Positions 8,388 through 16,280 are shown, counted from the stretch's first letter. The stretch is 47,473 nt of DNA from Pseudomonadota bacterium (GCA_963204815.1 CAUJHQ010000006.1:1-47473), one strand, 5' to 3'. Notes: generated by a model not told the origin, from the sequence alone. Numbers and translations: made by a program.

Positions 8388-9817
8388 GCCAGGCCCCCCT
8401 GGCGCTGCGGCAGCAGGCTCGGTGCGCCGCAGGCGAGGAAGCGGCCGCGGCCGCGGCGGGCATGGAAGTCGCGGCCGTCCCAGACCACCTCGCCACCGGC
8501 GAGCGTGAGGCCGGGCCAGGCGCGCAGCGTCTGGCCGGCGTAGGGCGTGTAGTCGACGGCGTGGTGCAGCATCGTGTTGTCGAGCACGAACTCGCGCTCG
8601 TCCCAGACCACGAGGTCGGCGTCGCTGCCGACGGCGATCGTGCCCTTGCGCGGGTGCAGGCCGTAGGCCTTGGCGGGGTTCGTCGACGTCAGTTCGACGA
8701 ACTTGTTGAGCGTGAGGCGGCCGCCGAGCACGCCCTCGGAATAGAGCAGCGCCAGCCGCGTCTCGATGCCGGGGATGCCGTTCGGGATGTGGCGGAACGC
8801 GACCTCCTGGCCGCCCGGCTTCTTGCCTTCGGGGGCTTCGTAGTTGAACGGCGCGTGGTCGCTGCTGAAGACGGTGAAGAGGCCGTCGGCGAGCGCGTCC
8901 CAGATCACCTGCTGGTTCGAGGCATCGCGCGGCGGCGGGCTGCAGACGCAGCGCGCGCCGAGGTAGCTGTCGTCGACGCCGAGGTCGGCGGCGGTGAGGA
9001 AGAGGTACTGCGGGCAGGTCTCGCCGAAGACCTTCAGGCCGTGCGCGCGCGCCCAGCGGATCTGCTCGACCGCCTCGCGGCCGGACACGTGCACGATGAG
9101 GATCGGCACGTCCACCAGCTCGGCGAGCGCGATCGCGCGGTGCGTGGCCTCGCGCTCCACCAGCATCGGCCGCGCGTGGGCATGGAAGCGCGGCGCGGTG
9201 CGGCCGGCGGCTTCCAGGCGCTTGGTCAGCCACTCGATGCAGTCGGCGTTCTCGGCGTGGATCATCGCCATCGCGCCGTGCCGGCGCGCGACCGCCAGCA
9301 CGTCGAGGATCTGGCCGTCGTCGAGCTTCAGGTCGTCGTACGTCATGTAGATCTTGAACGACGTGTAGCCCTCGCGGATCAGCGCCGGCAGCTCGTCTTC
9401 CAGCACCGCGGGCGTGGGGTCGCTGACGATCAGGTGGAAGGCGTAGTCGACATGCGCCTTGCCTTCGGCGCGGCGGTGGTAGTCGGCCACGGCCGCGCGC
9501 AGCGACTGACCCTTCTCCTGCGCGGCGAACGGGATGACGGTCGTCGTGCCGCCGCAGGCCGCCGCGCGCGTGCCGGTGTCGAAGTCGTCGGCCATGCGCA
9601 CGGGCGGTGCCATCGGCTGGTCCAGGTGGCAGTGCGCGTCGACGCCGCCCGGCGTGACGACGCGGCCGGCGGCGTCGATCTCGCGCTCGCCGCGCGGCAG
9701 CGCCAGACCGAGTTGCGCGATGCGGCCGCCGCGGATGCCGATGTCGGCCTCGAAGGTGTCGCTGGCGGTGGCCACGCGGGCGTTGCGCAGCACCAGGTCG
9801 AACGGCGCGGCGCTCAT
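8384..9817 (-). CDS. Dihydropyrimidinase / D-hydantoinase family cyclic amidohydrolase
   Basis: 477 residues, the normal length for D-hydantoinases. Metal ligands of the binuclear amidohydrolase centre are all visible: His62 and His64 in DAHCHLDQ, the carboxylatable Lys155 in TSFKIYMTY, His187 in IHAEN, His243 in IVHVSG, and Asp320 in SSDHAP. The enzyme opens a five- or six-membered cyclic diamide to an N-carbamoyl acid in the cytoplasm. It is the first gene of the minus-strand catabolic run and its promoter must lie in the 307-bp spacer shared with the divergent gene at 10125. No N-carbamoylase of the usual kind is seen; the amidase at 354-1757 could fill that step (inference). Ring specificity cannot be read from sequence alone. 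Confidence 0.93.
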   Translation of the reverse strand: MSAAPFDLVLRNARVATASDTFEADIGIRGGRIAQLGLALPRGEREIDAAGRVVTPGGVDAHCHLDQPMAPPVRMADDFDTGTRAAACGGTTTVIPFAAQEKGQSLRAAVADYHRRAEGKAHVDYAFHLIVSDPTPAVLEDELPALIREGYTSFKIYMTYDDLKLDDGQILDVLAVARRHGAMAMIHAENADCIEWLTKRLEAAGRTAPRFHAHARPMLVEREATHRAIALAELVDVPILIVHVSGREAVEQIRWARAHGLKVFGETCPQYLFLTAADLGVDDSYLGARCVCSPPPRDASNQQVIWDALADGLFTVFSSDHAPFNYEAPEGKKPGGQEVAFRHIPNGIPGIETRLALLYSEGVLGGRLTLNKFVELTSTNPAKAYGLHPRKGTIAVGSDADLVVWDEREFVLDNTMLHHAVDYTPYAGQTLRAWPGLTLAGGEVVWDGRDFHARRGRGRFLACGAPSLLPQRQGGLA

Positions 9818-10124
9818 CGCGGGCGCCTCTCGGCACGGTTTCGGTGCGTCGTTTCGAACTTCATTGGTGACATGACTGTTGACGTTCTGTGCTGCGTTGA
9901 CCGTTGCGGTGCATTCAGGCGCATCTCGTCAGGTTCTCCAGCGCTACGCAAGTTGTGGACCAGTGCTGACGAGATCGACGCCTTCGATGTCGACAGTTTG
10001 GTTGACAATCAACTTATCGAAAGCGGTGTTAACACCAATGTCGACAGTTTTGGCTTTCTCCGCCATGATGGCGCCGGGCAGGCCATGTCGGCCTGCGATG
10101 GCCGCCGTGCCGGAGCTCGAACCC
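9818..10124. promoter_or_regulatory. Divergent promoter region with repeated palindromes
   Basis: This 307-base spacer lies between two divergent starts and is clearly richer in A and T than its neighbours. It contains the palindrome TGTCGACA twice, at 9988-9995 and 10039-10046, inside a longer direct repeat (9987-9999 and 10038-10050, 51 bp apart). It also contains an inverted repeat GTTGACAATCAAC at 10001-10013 and a perfect 12-base palindrome GGTGTTAACACC at 10025-10036. The symmetric sites are what one would expect for a dimeric GntR/FCD regulator such as the one at 10988. Assignment to that regulator is inference. A gene start further upstream in this spacer is unlikely, because the translation there does not match the enzyme family. 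Confidence 0.7.
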
Positions 10125-10850
10125 ATGTCCCGAACCGTCCGCCTGGGTGTGTTGACGCCCTCGTCGAACACCGCGCTGGAACCGCTGACGAGCGCGCTCG
10201 CCGCCGCCGTGCCCGGCTGCAGTGCGCACTTCGCCCGTTTCAAGGTCACCGAGATCTCGCTGTCGCCGCAGGCACTGGGGCAGTTCGACGACAGCAAGAT
10301 CCTGGCGGCCGCCGAGCTGCTGGCCGACGCGAAGGTGGACGTCATCGCCTGGAGCGGCACCTCGTCCGGCTGGCTGGGCTTCGACGCCGACCGCCGGCTC
10401 GTCGAGCGCATCCGCGAGCGCACCGGCATCGCCGCAACGACGGCCGTGCTGGCGCTCAACGAACTGCTCGTGCTGGGCGGCGTGAAACGGCTCGCGCTCG
10501 TCACGCCGTACACCGCCGACGTGCAGGCGCGCATCGTCGCGAACTACCGCGAGATCGGCATCGAGGTCGTTGCCGAGCGCCACCTGGGCATCTGCGTGAA
10601 CCACGACTTCGCGCTCGTCGAGCCGGCGCAGCTGCGCGGCCTGATGCGCGACGTCGCCGCGGAGCGGCCGCAGGCCATCACCACCTTCTGCACCAACCTG
10701 CGCGCCGCGGCGCTGGCCGACGCGGTGGAGGCCGAGCTCGGCGTCACGCTGCTCGACACCGTCAGCACCACGGTCTGGGGCGGCCTGCGCGCGGCCGGTG
10801 CCGACCCGGCGGCAGTCAAGGGCTGGGGGCGGCTGTTCCAGTGGGCATGA
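10125..10850 (+). CDS. Arylmalonate decarboxylase / maleate isomerase family enzyme
   Basis: 241 residues from ATG 10125, which starts the family-typical MSRTVRLGVLTPSSNTALEP; a GGAG lies nine bases upstream. An alternative ATG at 10098 has no ribosome site. The fold is the Asp/Glu racemase superfamily. The first active-site position reads WSGTSSGW with Gly78 in place of cysteine, while the second, Cys189 in TTFCTNLRA, is kept. Maleate isomerases have both cysteines; arylmalonate decarboxylase has Gly plus one Cys (established knowledge), so a decarboxylase-like chemistry is possible. It is divergent from the hydantoinase operon and followed by a GntR regulator, suggesting a shared pathway. 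The substrate is unknown. Confidence 0.82.
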   Translation: MSRTVRLGVLTPSSNTALEPLTSALAAAVPGCSAHFARFKVTEISLSPQALGQFDDSKILAAAELLADAKVDVIAWSGTSSGWLGFDADRRLVERIRERTGIAATTAVLALNELLVLGGVKRLALVTPYTADVQARIVANYREIGIEVVAERHLGICVNHDFALVEPAQLRGLMRDVAAERPQAITTFCTNLRAAALADAVEAELGVTLLDTVSTTVWGGLRAAGADPAAVKGWGRLFQWA

Positions 10851-10911
10851 CGCGCGCCATCCACGTCCACGGGCCGGGCTGCGAGCATGGCGACGCACCG
10901 GACCCGGTCCC

Positions 10912-10917
10912 TACAAT
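10912..10917 (+). promoter_or_regulatory. Putative -10 box of the GntR gene
   Basis: TACAAT is a good sigma-70 -10 element, 71 bases before the chosen ATG at 10988. No convincing -35 is seen 17 bases upstream (GGCGAC, sharing only GAC with the consensus). If used, it excludes the in-frame ATG at 10916 as the start of the regulator and lets the regulator be expressed independently of the gene before it. Confidence 0.4.
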
Positions 10918-10987
10918 GCGTCCGCGGACGCCCGCTGCGCGAGGTGCCGCGCGCACCGACCCCCTGGACACGCTGAACCCGACGCCG

Positions 10988-11701
10988 ATGGCCACCCGCA
11001 CCGCTGCCGCGCGCAAGACCGCCGCCCGCCTGGAGCGCGAGAACGCGCACGACGAGATCTACGAGAAGATCACCGTCGCGATCCTCGAGCACCGGCTGCA
11101 CCCCGGCACCAAGCTCGTCGAGGAGCGGCTGGCCGAGATCTTCGGCGTCAGCCGCGCGCGCATCCGCGAGGTGCTGGCGCGGCTGGCGCACGAGCAGATC
11201 GTCGAGCTGATCCCGCAGCGCGGCGCCTACGTCGCCAAGCCGTCGATCGAGCAGGCGCTCGACGTCTTCGAGGCGCGCCGGCTGATCGAGCCGGCCGTCG
11301 TGCGGCGTCTCGTCGACACGCTGACGCCGGAGAAGCTGGCCCGCCTGCGCCAGCACCAGGACCTGGAGCAGGACGCGCGCCGGCGCGACGACAAGCGCGC
11401 GGTGATCCGGCTGTCCGGCGAGTTCCACTCGCTGGCCGCCGAACTGGCCGGCAACACGGCGCTCGCGCGCAGCATGCGCGAGCTGTCGACGCTGACCTGC
11501 CTGATGATCTTCCTCTACGACGCGCCCACGTCGACGAGCTGCCGCGCCGACGAGCACACGCAGATCATCGACGCCATCGCGCGGCGCGACGTCGCGCGCG
11601 CCGAGAAGCTGATGCTCGAGCACCTCGACCACATCGAGAGCGGCATGAAGCTCGACACCGCCACCGAGGAAGTCGACCTCGAGGCGATCTTCAAGGCCTG
11701 A
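10988..11701 (+). CDS. GntR-family transcriptional regulator, FCD (FadR) subfamily
   Basis: 237 residues. The N-terminal winged helix (about 20-90) includes the GntR hallmark PGTKLVEERLAEIFGVSRAR and RIREVLARL. The all-helical C-terminal FCD domain follows (about 95-220), with Asp and His residues expected to bind a metal or a carboxylate (FHSLAAELAG, then DEHTQIIDAI and LEHLDHIE). It probably senses an organic-acid intermediate and controls the divergent promoters at 9818-10124, where symmetric sites are found; that is inferred. The in-frame ATG at 10916 would add 24 Pro/Arg-rich residues and overlaps a -10-like box, so the later ATG is preferred. Its last 11 bases overlap the 3' end of the convergent transporter gene. 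Confidence 0.93.
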   Translation: MATRTAAARKTAARLERENAHDEIYEKITVAILEHRLHPGTKLVEERLAEIFGVSRARIREVLARLAHEQIVELIPQRGAYVAKPSIEQALDVFEARRLIEPAVVRRLVDTLTPEKLARLRQHQDLEQDARRRDDKRAVIRLSGEFHSLAAELAGNTALARSMRELSTLTCLMIFLYDAPTSTSCRADEHTQIIDAIARRDVARAEKLMLEHLDHIESGMKLDTATEEVDLEAIFKA

Positions 11702-12596
11702 GCGGCGCCCGCGCCGGCCAGGTGGCGAGCAGCAGCCCCGCCAGCGCCAGCGCGAACGCCGCCGCGTGGCCGGCCCCGAAGGCCTCGCCGAGGAACAGCA
11801 CGCCCACCAGCGCCGCGCTCACCGGCAGCATGACGCTGAAGACGCCGGCCTGCGGCGCCGGCACGTTCTGCAGGCCGCGCATCCACAGCCACACCGTGAC
11901 CATGCTGGCGGCGAGCGAATAGAAGACGAGCAGCAGCCAGTTCGGCGTGGCGACGGCGCGGAAGTCGAACGACAGCGCCTGCCAGATGCCCAGCGGCGTC
12001 ACCAGCGCCAGCCCCCACAGGTTGATGAGCGCGCTGATGCGGCGCGGCGACACATTGCCGGTGAGCCGCTTGCCGATGACGACGTAGCAGGCCTCGCAGA
12101 ACACCGCGCCGACCAGCAGCGCGTAGCCCCACCACGGCGCGGCGGCATCGGCGCTGCCCGCCGGGGCCTTCACCACCGCGAGCAGCGCGATGCCGATGGC
12201 GGCGCAGCCGATCGCCGCCCACATGCGGCCGCCCACGCGTTCCTTCATCACCGCCCACGACAGCAGCGCCACCGCCGCCGGAATCGCCGCCATGACGACG
12301 CCGGCGGCGAGCGCCGAGGTCGCCTTCACGCCGAACAGCATGCAGATCGAGAACAGGAAGTTGCCGAGGAAGCTCTCCCAGAACAGCAGCTTGCGGTCGT
12401 GCGCCGACAGCGGCGCGTCGCCCGGCGCGCGGCGCACCCAGTGCGCCATCGCGACGGCCGCGATGCCGAAGCGCAGCCAGGCCAGCAGAAAGACCGGGAA
12501 CACCGCGACGAGCAGCTTCGACAGCCCGACGTAGCTGCCGACCAGCGTCATGCTGGCGGCCAGGCACGCGTACGCGAACCAGGGCGTCGCCGGCAT
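11691..12596 (-). CDS. DMT-superfamily (EamA) transporter
   Basis: 301 residues with ten predicted membrane helices in two EamA halves; the second half begins near residue 160 (WWGYALLVGAVFCEACYVV). Such proteins sit in the inner membrane and usually export amino acids, amines or related metabolites. It begins where the glutamine-synthetase-like gene ends (TGATG, one-base overlap), so it is the last gene of a small minus-strand operon with that enzyme and probably the aldehyde dehydrogenase. Export or import of a gamma-glutamylated amine or of the precursor amine is a reasonable guess from context. The 3' end overlaps the convergent GntR gene by 11 bases. Confidence 0.9.
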   Translation of the reverse strand: MPATPWFAYACLAASMTLVGSYVGLSKLLVAVFPVFLLAWLRFGIAAVAMAHWVRRAPGDAPLSAHDRKLLFWESFLGNFLFSICMLFGVKATSALAAGVVMAAIPAAVALLSWAVMKERVGGRMWAAIGCAAIGIALLAVVKAPAGSADAAAPWWGYALLVGAVFCEACYVVIGKRLTGNVSPRRISALINLWGLALVTPLGIWQALSFDFRAVATPNWLLLVFYSLAASMVTVWLWMRGLQNVPAPQAGVFSVMLPVSAALVGVLFLGEAFGAGHAAAFALALAGLLLATWPARAPLRP

Positions 12597-13888
12597 CAGA
12601 AGGCAGCCGCGTAGCGGTCGAGCTCCCAGGGGCCGACGTGGCGCGCGTACTCGGTCCACTCGGCGCGCTTCAGGCGCAGGAACTCGGCCGCCAGCGTCTC
12701 GCCGAGCGCGCCGCGCACGACGGCGTCGGCCGCCAGCGCGTCCAGCGCTTCGGCCAGGCTCTGCGGCAGCAGGCCGATGCCGCGTGCGCGCTGCTCGGCC
12801 TGCGGCATCACGAACAGGTCGTCGTGGACGGCTTCGCCGGGGTCGAGCCGGCGGTCAACGCCATCGAGGCCGGCAGCGATGAGCGCCGCGGTCGCGAGAT
12901 ACGGGTTCGCACTCGCGTCCGGCAACCGCCATTCGAAGCGGCCGGGCAGGGTGCGCACGAGCGCGGTGCGGTTGTTCGGCCCGTGCGCGATGCTCGCCGG
13001 CGCCCAGGTGGTGCCCGACAGCGATTCGCCCACCGTCAGCCGCTTGTACGAGTTGACCGTGGGCGCGGCGATCGCGCACAGCGCCGGCGCATGCGCCAGC
13101 ACGCCGGCGATGAAGTGCTTCGCGACCGCGTCGACCGGCTGCCCGCCCTGCCACAGCGACACGTGGAAGTGCAGCCCGCTGCCCGGCTGGTTGGCGAAGG
13201 GCTTGGGCATCATCGAGAAGACCATGCCGTGCGCCTCGGCCAGCGCATGCGCGGCGAGCTTGAAGAGCATCAGGTGGTCGGCACTGGCGAGGGCCTCGTC
13301 GTGCGCGAAGTTCACCTCGTACTGGCCGTGCGCGTCCTCGTGGTCGAGCTGCAGCACGTCGAGGCCGGCGGCTTCGAGCGCGGCGCGCAGCGCGTGCAGG
13401 AAGCCGGCCTGGCGCGGCAGCGACTTCAGGTCGTAGCTGGGCTTGTCGAGGCGGTCGGCGTCGTCGGCCGGCGCCCAGCCGCCTTCGGTGCGCTTGAGCA
13501 GGAAGAACTCGGGCTCGATGCCGGTGCGCATCGTCCAGCCGCGCTCGGCCAGGCGCGCGACAGCGCGGCGCAGCACCTGGCGCGGGCAGCCTTCGAAGGG
13601 CGCGCCGTCGACGAAGCCGTCGCCGACGATACGCGCCACGCCGGGCATCCACGGCAGCGGCAACGCGGTGGCGGCGTCGCCGCGCGCGTAGTACTCCGAG
13701 CGCGGGCCGGTGCGCGGCAGGCCGGTGCCCCAGATCGACGGGCCGGCGAAGCCGGCGCCCGTGCCCAGCACGTCCGCCAGGTGGGCCAGCGGCACCAGCT
13801 TGCCCTTGGCGGCGCCGTGCACGTCGGCGAACTGCACGAGCAGGCTGTGCACGCCGGCGGCGCGCAGGCGTTCTTGCAGTTCGGTCAT
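12596..13888 (-). CDS. Glutamine-synthetase-family ligase (GlnT / gamma-glutamyl-amine synthetase type)
   Basis: 430 residues. The N-terminal beta-grasp part has LLVQFADVHGAAKGKLVPL, typical of the GlnT/GmaS branch. The catalytic domain has GIEPEFFLLKR near residue 123, GSGLHFHVSLW near 236, NSYKRL near 279, GPNNRTALVR near 305 and SANPYLATAALIAAGLDG near 328. These supply the metal-binding Glu and His and the ATP-site Arg residues. Members ligate glutamate to ammonia, methylamine, ethanolamine or polyamines. It follows a PuuC-like aldehyde dehydrogenase by 70 bases and precedes an EamA transporter, which supports gamma-glutamylation of an amine followed by aldehyde oxidation. It is distinct from the PuuA-like protein at 23169-24536, not a recent copy. 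The amine is not identifiable. Confidence 0.88.
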   Translation of the reverse strand: MTELQERLRAAGVHSLLVQFADVHGAAKGKLVPLAHLADVLGTGAGFAGPSIWGTGLPRTGPRSEYYARGDAATALPLPWMPGVARIVGDGFVDGAPFEGCPRQVLRRAVARLAERGWTMRTGIEPEFFLLKRTEGGWAPADDADRLDKPSYDLKSLPRQAGFLHALRAALEAAGLDVLQLDHEDAHGQYEVNFAHDEALASADHLMLFKLAAHALAEAHGMVFSMMPKPFANQPGSGLHFHVSLWQGGQPVDAVAKHFIAGVLAHAPALCAIAAPTVNSYKRLTVGESLSGTTWAPASIAHGPNNRTALVRTLPGRFEWRLPDASANPYLATAALIAAGLDGVDRRLDPGEAVHDDLFVMPQAEQRARGIGLLPQSLAEALDALAADAVVRGALGETLAAEFLRLKRAEWTEYARHVGPWELDRYAAAF

Positions 13889-13958
13889 GCTCGCCGCCGG
13901 GCCGCCCCAAGGCGAGTGCGCCCCCTCGGGGGGCCGGCGCGAAGCGTCCGGGGGGCTG
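13889..13958. repeat. REP-like intergenic GC palindrome
   Basis: The 70-base spacer between two co-directional genes contains CCCCCTCGGGGGG (about 13921-13933) and a following GCGCGAAGCGTCC block, flanked by GGCCGCCCCAAGGCG-like sequence. This resembles the dispersed palindromic intergenic elements I know from Comamonadaceae and Rubrivivax-like genomes, which carry a CCCCTCGGGGGG core next to a GCGAA.GC segment. I see it only once in this window, so its repeated nature rests on general knowledge. Confidence 0.5.
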
Positions 13959-15458
13959 TCATGAGGCGTCGATCCGGATCCAGGTCGTCTTCAGCTCGGT
14001 GTACTTGTCGAAGGCGTGCAGGCTCTTGTCGCGGCCGTTGCCGCTCTGCTTGTAGCCGCCGAAGGGGACCGTGATGTCGTCCTCGTCGTACTGGTTCACG
14101 TGCACGGTGCCGGCGCGCAGTGCGCGTGCGACGCGGTGCGCGCGGTTTAGGCTGTCGCTCCAGACGCTGGCCTGCAGCCCGTAGGCGCTGTTGTTGGCGA
14201 GCTTCACCGCTTCGGCCTCGTCCTTGAAGCGGATGATCGACAGCACCGGGCCGAAGATCTCCTCGCGTGCGATGCGCATGCCGTTGGTGACGCCGTCGAA
14301 CACGGTGGGCTCGACGTAGTAGCCGCCGCTGTCGGCGCGCGCGCGGCGGCCGCCGGCGATGCAGCGGGCCCCCTCGGTGCTGCCGGCGTCGATGTACCCG
14401 AGCACGGTCTTCATCTGCGTCTCGTCGACCAGCGCGCCCATCACGGTGCCGGCGTCCAGCGGGTCGGCCGGCGCGTACTGCGGCACCTGCTGCGCGACGA
14501 GCTCGACGAAGGCATCGGCGATGCGCTCGTGCACGATCACGCGCGAGGGCGCGTTGCAGCTTTCGCCCTGGTTGAAGAACAGGCTGCCGGCCACTGTCTC
14601 GGCGGCGCGCTTGAGGTCGGCGAAGTCGTCGAAGACGACGAAGGCCGACTTGCCGCCGAGCTCGTTGAAGACGCGCTTCAGGTTCGAGCGGCCGGCGCAG
14701 TCCAGCATGCGGCGGCCGATGCGCGTGCTGCCGGTGAAGCCGACGGCGTCGACGTCCATGTGCATCGCCAGCGCCTCGCCGGCCTCGGGGCCGTAGCCGG
14801 GCACGACGTTCAGCACGCCCGGCGGCAGGCCGGCCTCGACGGCGAGCTCGGCCAGGCGCAGCGCGGTGTACGGGCTCTTCTCGCTCGGTTTCAACACCAC
14901 CGAGTTGCCGGTGGCGAGCGCCGGCCCGAGCTTCCAGGCCGCCATGATCATCGGGTAGTTCCAGGGCACGATGGCGCCGACCACGCCCATCGGCTCCCGC
15001 GTGACGAGTGCCAGCGCATTGGCCGGCGTCGGTGCGATCTCGTCGTACACCTTGTCCACCGCTTCGGCGTACCAGGCGATGCAGCGCGCGGTGGCGGGCA
15101 CGTCGACCGCCAGCGAGTAGCGGATGGGCTTGCCCATGTCCAGCGTCTCGAGCAGCGCCAGTTCGTTCTTCGCGGCGAGGATCTTGTCGGCGAATCGCTG
15201 CAGGATCTTCTTGCGCGCCGCCGGCGCCATGCCGGCCCAGCGCTGGTCGTCGAAGGCGGTGCGCGCGGCCTTCACGGCGGCGTCGATGTCGGCCTCGCGG
15301 CCGCGCGCGACGGCACCGAGGCGCCGGCCGTCGATCGGGGAGTGCTTGTCGAAGGTCTCGCCGCTGGCGCTGTCGCGGCGCACGCCGTCGATCAGCGCGC
15401 GGCCGTCGAACGTGGCCGCCACGGCACGCTCGTGCCAGTCGGGCTGGGGGGTGGACAT
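13959..15458 (-). CDS. puuC: NAD(P)-dependent aldehyde dehydrogenase, PuuC-like
   Basis: 499 residues, the normal length for class I/II aldehyde dehydrogenases. The active-site motifs are present: VPWNYPMIMAAWK near 165, GFTGSTRIGR near 240, FNELGGKSAFVV with the general-base Glu near 265, and FFNQGESCNAPSR with the nucleophilic Cys near 300. The close match is to gamma-glutamyl-gamma-aminobutyraldehyde dehydrogenase, which oxidises the aldehyde made by PuuB to the acid in putrescine breakdown. It lies outside the main puu/pot operon, next to a second glutamine-synthetase-like ligase. It could serve both clusters or a different amine. ATG 15458 is the first in-frame start with family-like sequence. 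Confidence 0.88.
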   Translation of the reverse strand: MSTPQPDWHERAVAATFDGRALIDGVRRDSASGETFDKHSPIDGRRLGAVARGREADIDAAVKAARTAFDDQRWAGMAPAARKKILQRFADKILAAKNELALLETLDMGKPIRYSLAVDVPATARCIAWYAEAVDKVYDEIAPTPANALALVTREPMGVVGAIVPWNYPMIMAAWKLGPALATGNSVVLKPSEKSPYTALRLAELAVEAGLPPGVLNVVPGYGPEAGEALAMHMDVDAVGFTGSTRIGRRMLDCAGRSNLKRVFNELGGKSAFVVFDDFADLKRAAETVAGSLFFNQGESCNAPSRVIVHERIADAFVELVAQQVPQYAPADPLDAGTVMGALVDETQMKTVLGYIDAGSTEGARCIAGGRRARADSGGYYVEPTVFDGVTNGMRIAREEIFGPVLSIIRFKDEAEAVKLANNSAYGLQASVWSDSLNRAHRVARALRAGTVHVNQYDEDDITVPFGGYKQSGNGRDKSLHAFDKYTELKTTWIRIDAS

Positions 15459-15479
15459 CGCGGGCTCCTGGCTCGTCCG

Positions 15480-15515
15480 CCGGCAGGGGCTGCCGGGGCC
15501 GGGCGCGGGGCCCGG
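15480..15515 (-). terminator. Tandem GC hairpins after the outer-membrane barrel gene
   Basis: Two stable stems lie just beyond the stop of the gene at 15520: CCGGCAG/CTGCCGG with a three-base loop (15480-15496) and CCGGGC/GCCCGG with a five-base loop (15499-15515). There is no T run on either side, so an intrinsic terminator is not certain. They may instead mark the boundary between the barrel gene and puuC, or stabilise the transcript. Confidence 0.4.
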
Positions 15516-15519
15516 TGGG

Positions 15520-16170
15520 TCAGAAACTGTAGCCGATGCCGAACGTGATCTGCGGCAGCCAGCGCACCTTGCCGACGCCGTCGCGCAGCTCGGCGGTCTC
15601 GGCGTCGATGTCGGCCTGCGTCACCTGCGCGGCTGCCGGGCCCGTCACGCGCGACGTGAGCTTGGCCTTGCCGAACATGGCACCGACGTCGGCCGAGAAG
15701 CGGAAGCCTTCGCCCAGCTGGTGGCCCCAGCCGAGGCCGAGGTAGGGCGTGGTCTTCGGGAACTTGATCTGGACGTCGAAGCGGTCGTTCGCGGTCGTCG
15801 TGTAGGTGGTGTTGCCGATCGTCAGCGTGCCGCCGGCACCGCTGGCCGAGAGGTCGAGCTGGTAGTTGTTCGACGTGGCGCCGAGCGTGAAGCGGAAGGT
15901 GCCGGAGAACGGGTACCAGTCGGCCAGCAGCGCGCCGCGCGTGGCCTTCAGCTTGCCCTGGTAGAGGATGCCTTCCTCGGTGTATTCGCGGCTGCGGTTG
16001 CCCAGCGTGGCGAGGTCACCGCGCAGCGTGAAGTTCTCGGACAGTGGGTGCGCGTAGCCCAGCATCACGCCCGGGAAGCCCAGGTTCGCGTAGACCTCGC
16101 CGGCATGGGCGTCGGGCAGGAGGGCGGCGGCCAGGGTGATGGCGGCGGCGGCGATACGGGTGTGCAGCAT
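15520..16170 (-). CDS. Outer-membrane beta-barrel protein
   Basis: 216 residues with a signal peptide (cleavage after ...LLPDAHA, about residue 23). The mature part has alternating beta-strand pattern with aromatic girdle residues and ends in FGIGYSF, the C-terminal Phe recognised by the BAM complex. It looks like an eight-stranded barrel with general OmpW-like features, but I cannot name a family. The start at 16170 follows an independent upstream region after the terminator at 16281-16304, so it is likely transcribed on its own. It lies between the polyamine operon and puuC; any role in polyamine entry is only suggested by position. Confidence 0.8.
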   Translation of the reverse strand: MLHTRIAAAAITLAAALLPDAHAGEVYANLGFPGVMLGYAHPLSENFTLRGDLATLGNRSREYTEEGILYQGKLKATRGALLADWYPFSGTFRFTLGATSNNYQLDLSASGAGGTLTIGNTTYTTTANDRFDVQIKFPKTTPYLGLGWGHQLGEGFRFSADVGAMFGKAKLTSRVTGPAAAQVTQADIDAETAELRDGVGKVRWLPQITFGIGYSF

Positions 16171-16280
16171 GTTCGGGTCTTTCGCGGCGGTGTCGGGTCG
16201 GGCGACGGCAGCCGAGATCTTCGGCGGACGTGCGGCGCAACTGAACGGTAGCCGGCGCGAACGTCCGCCATAAGCATGAA

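Noticed and set aside
9879..10124. An N-terminal extension of the decarboxylase-like gene starting at ATG 9879 or 10098
   Set aside because: The extension covers the palindromic operator region and does not resemble the family, whose conserved N-terminus begins at the ATG at 10125.
8462..11701. A 1079-codon open frame on the plus strand
   Set aside because: Its first part is antisense to the well-supported hydantoinase and is Arg/Ala/Val-rich without any domain; only its last 237 codons are the real GntR regulator. Long antisense frames are expected at this GC content.
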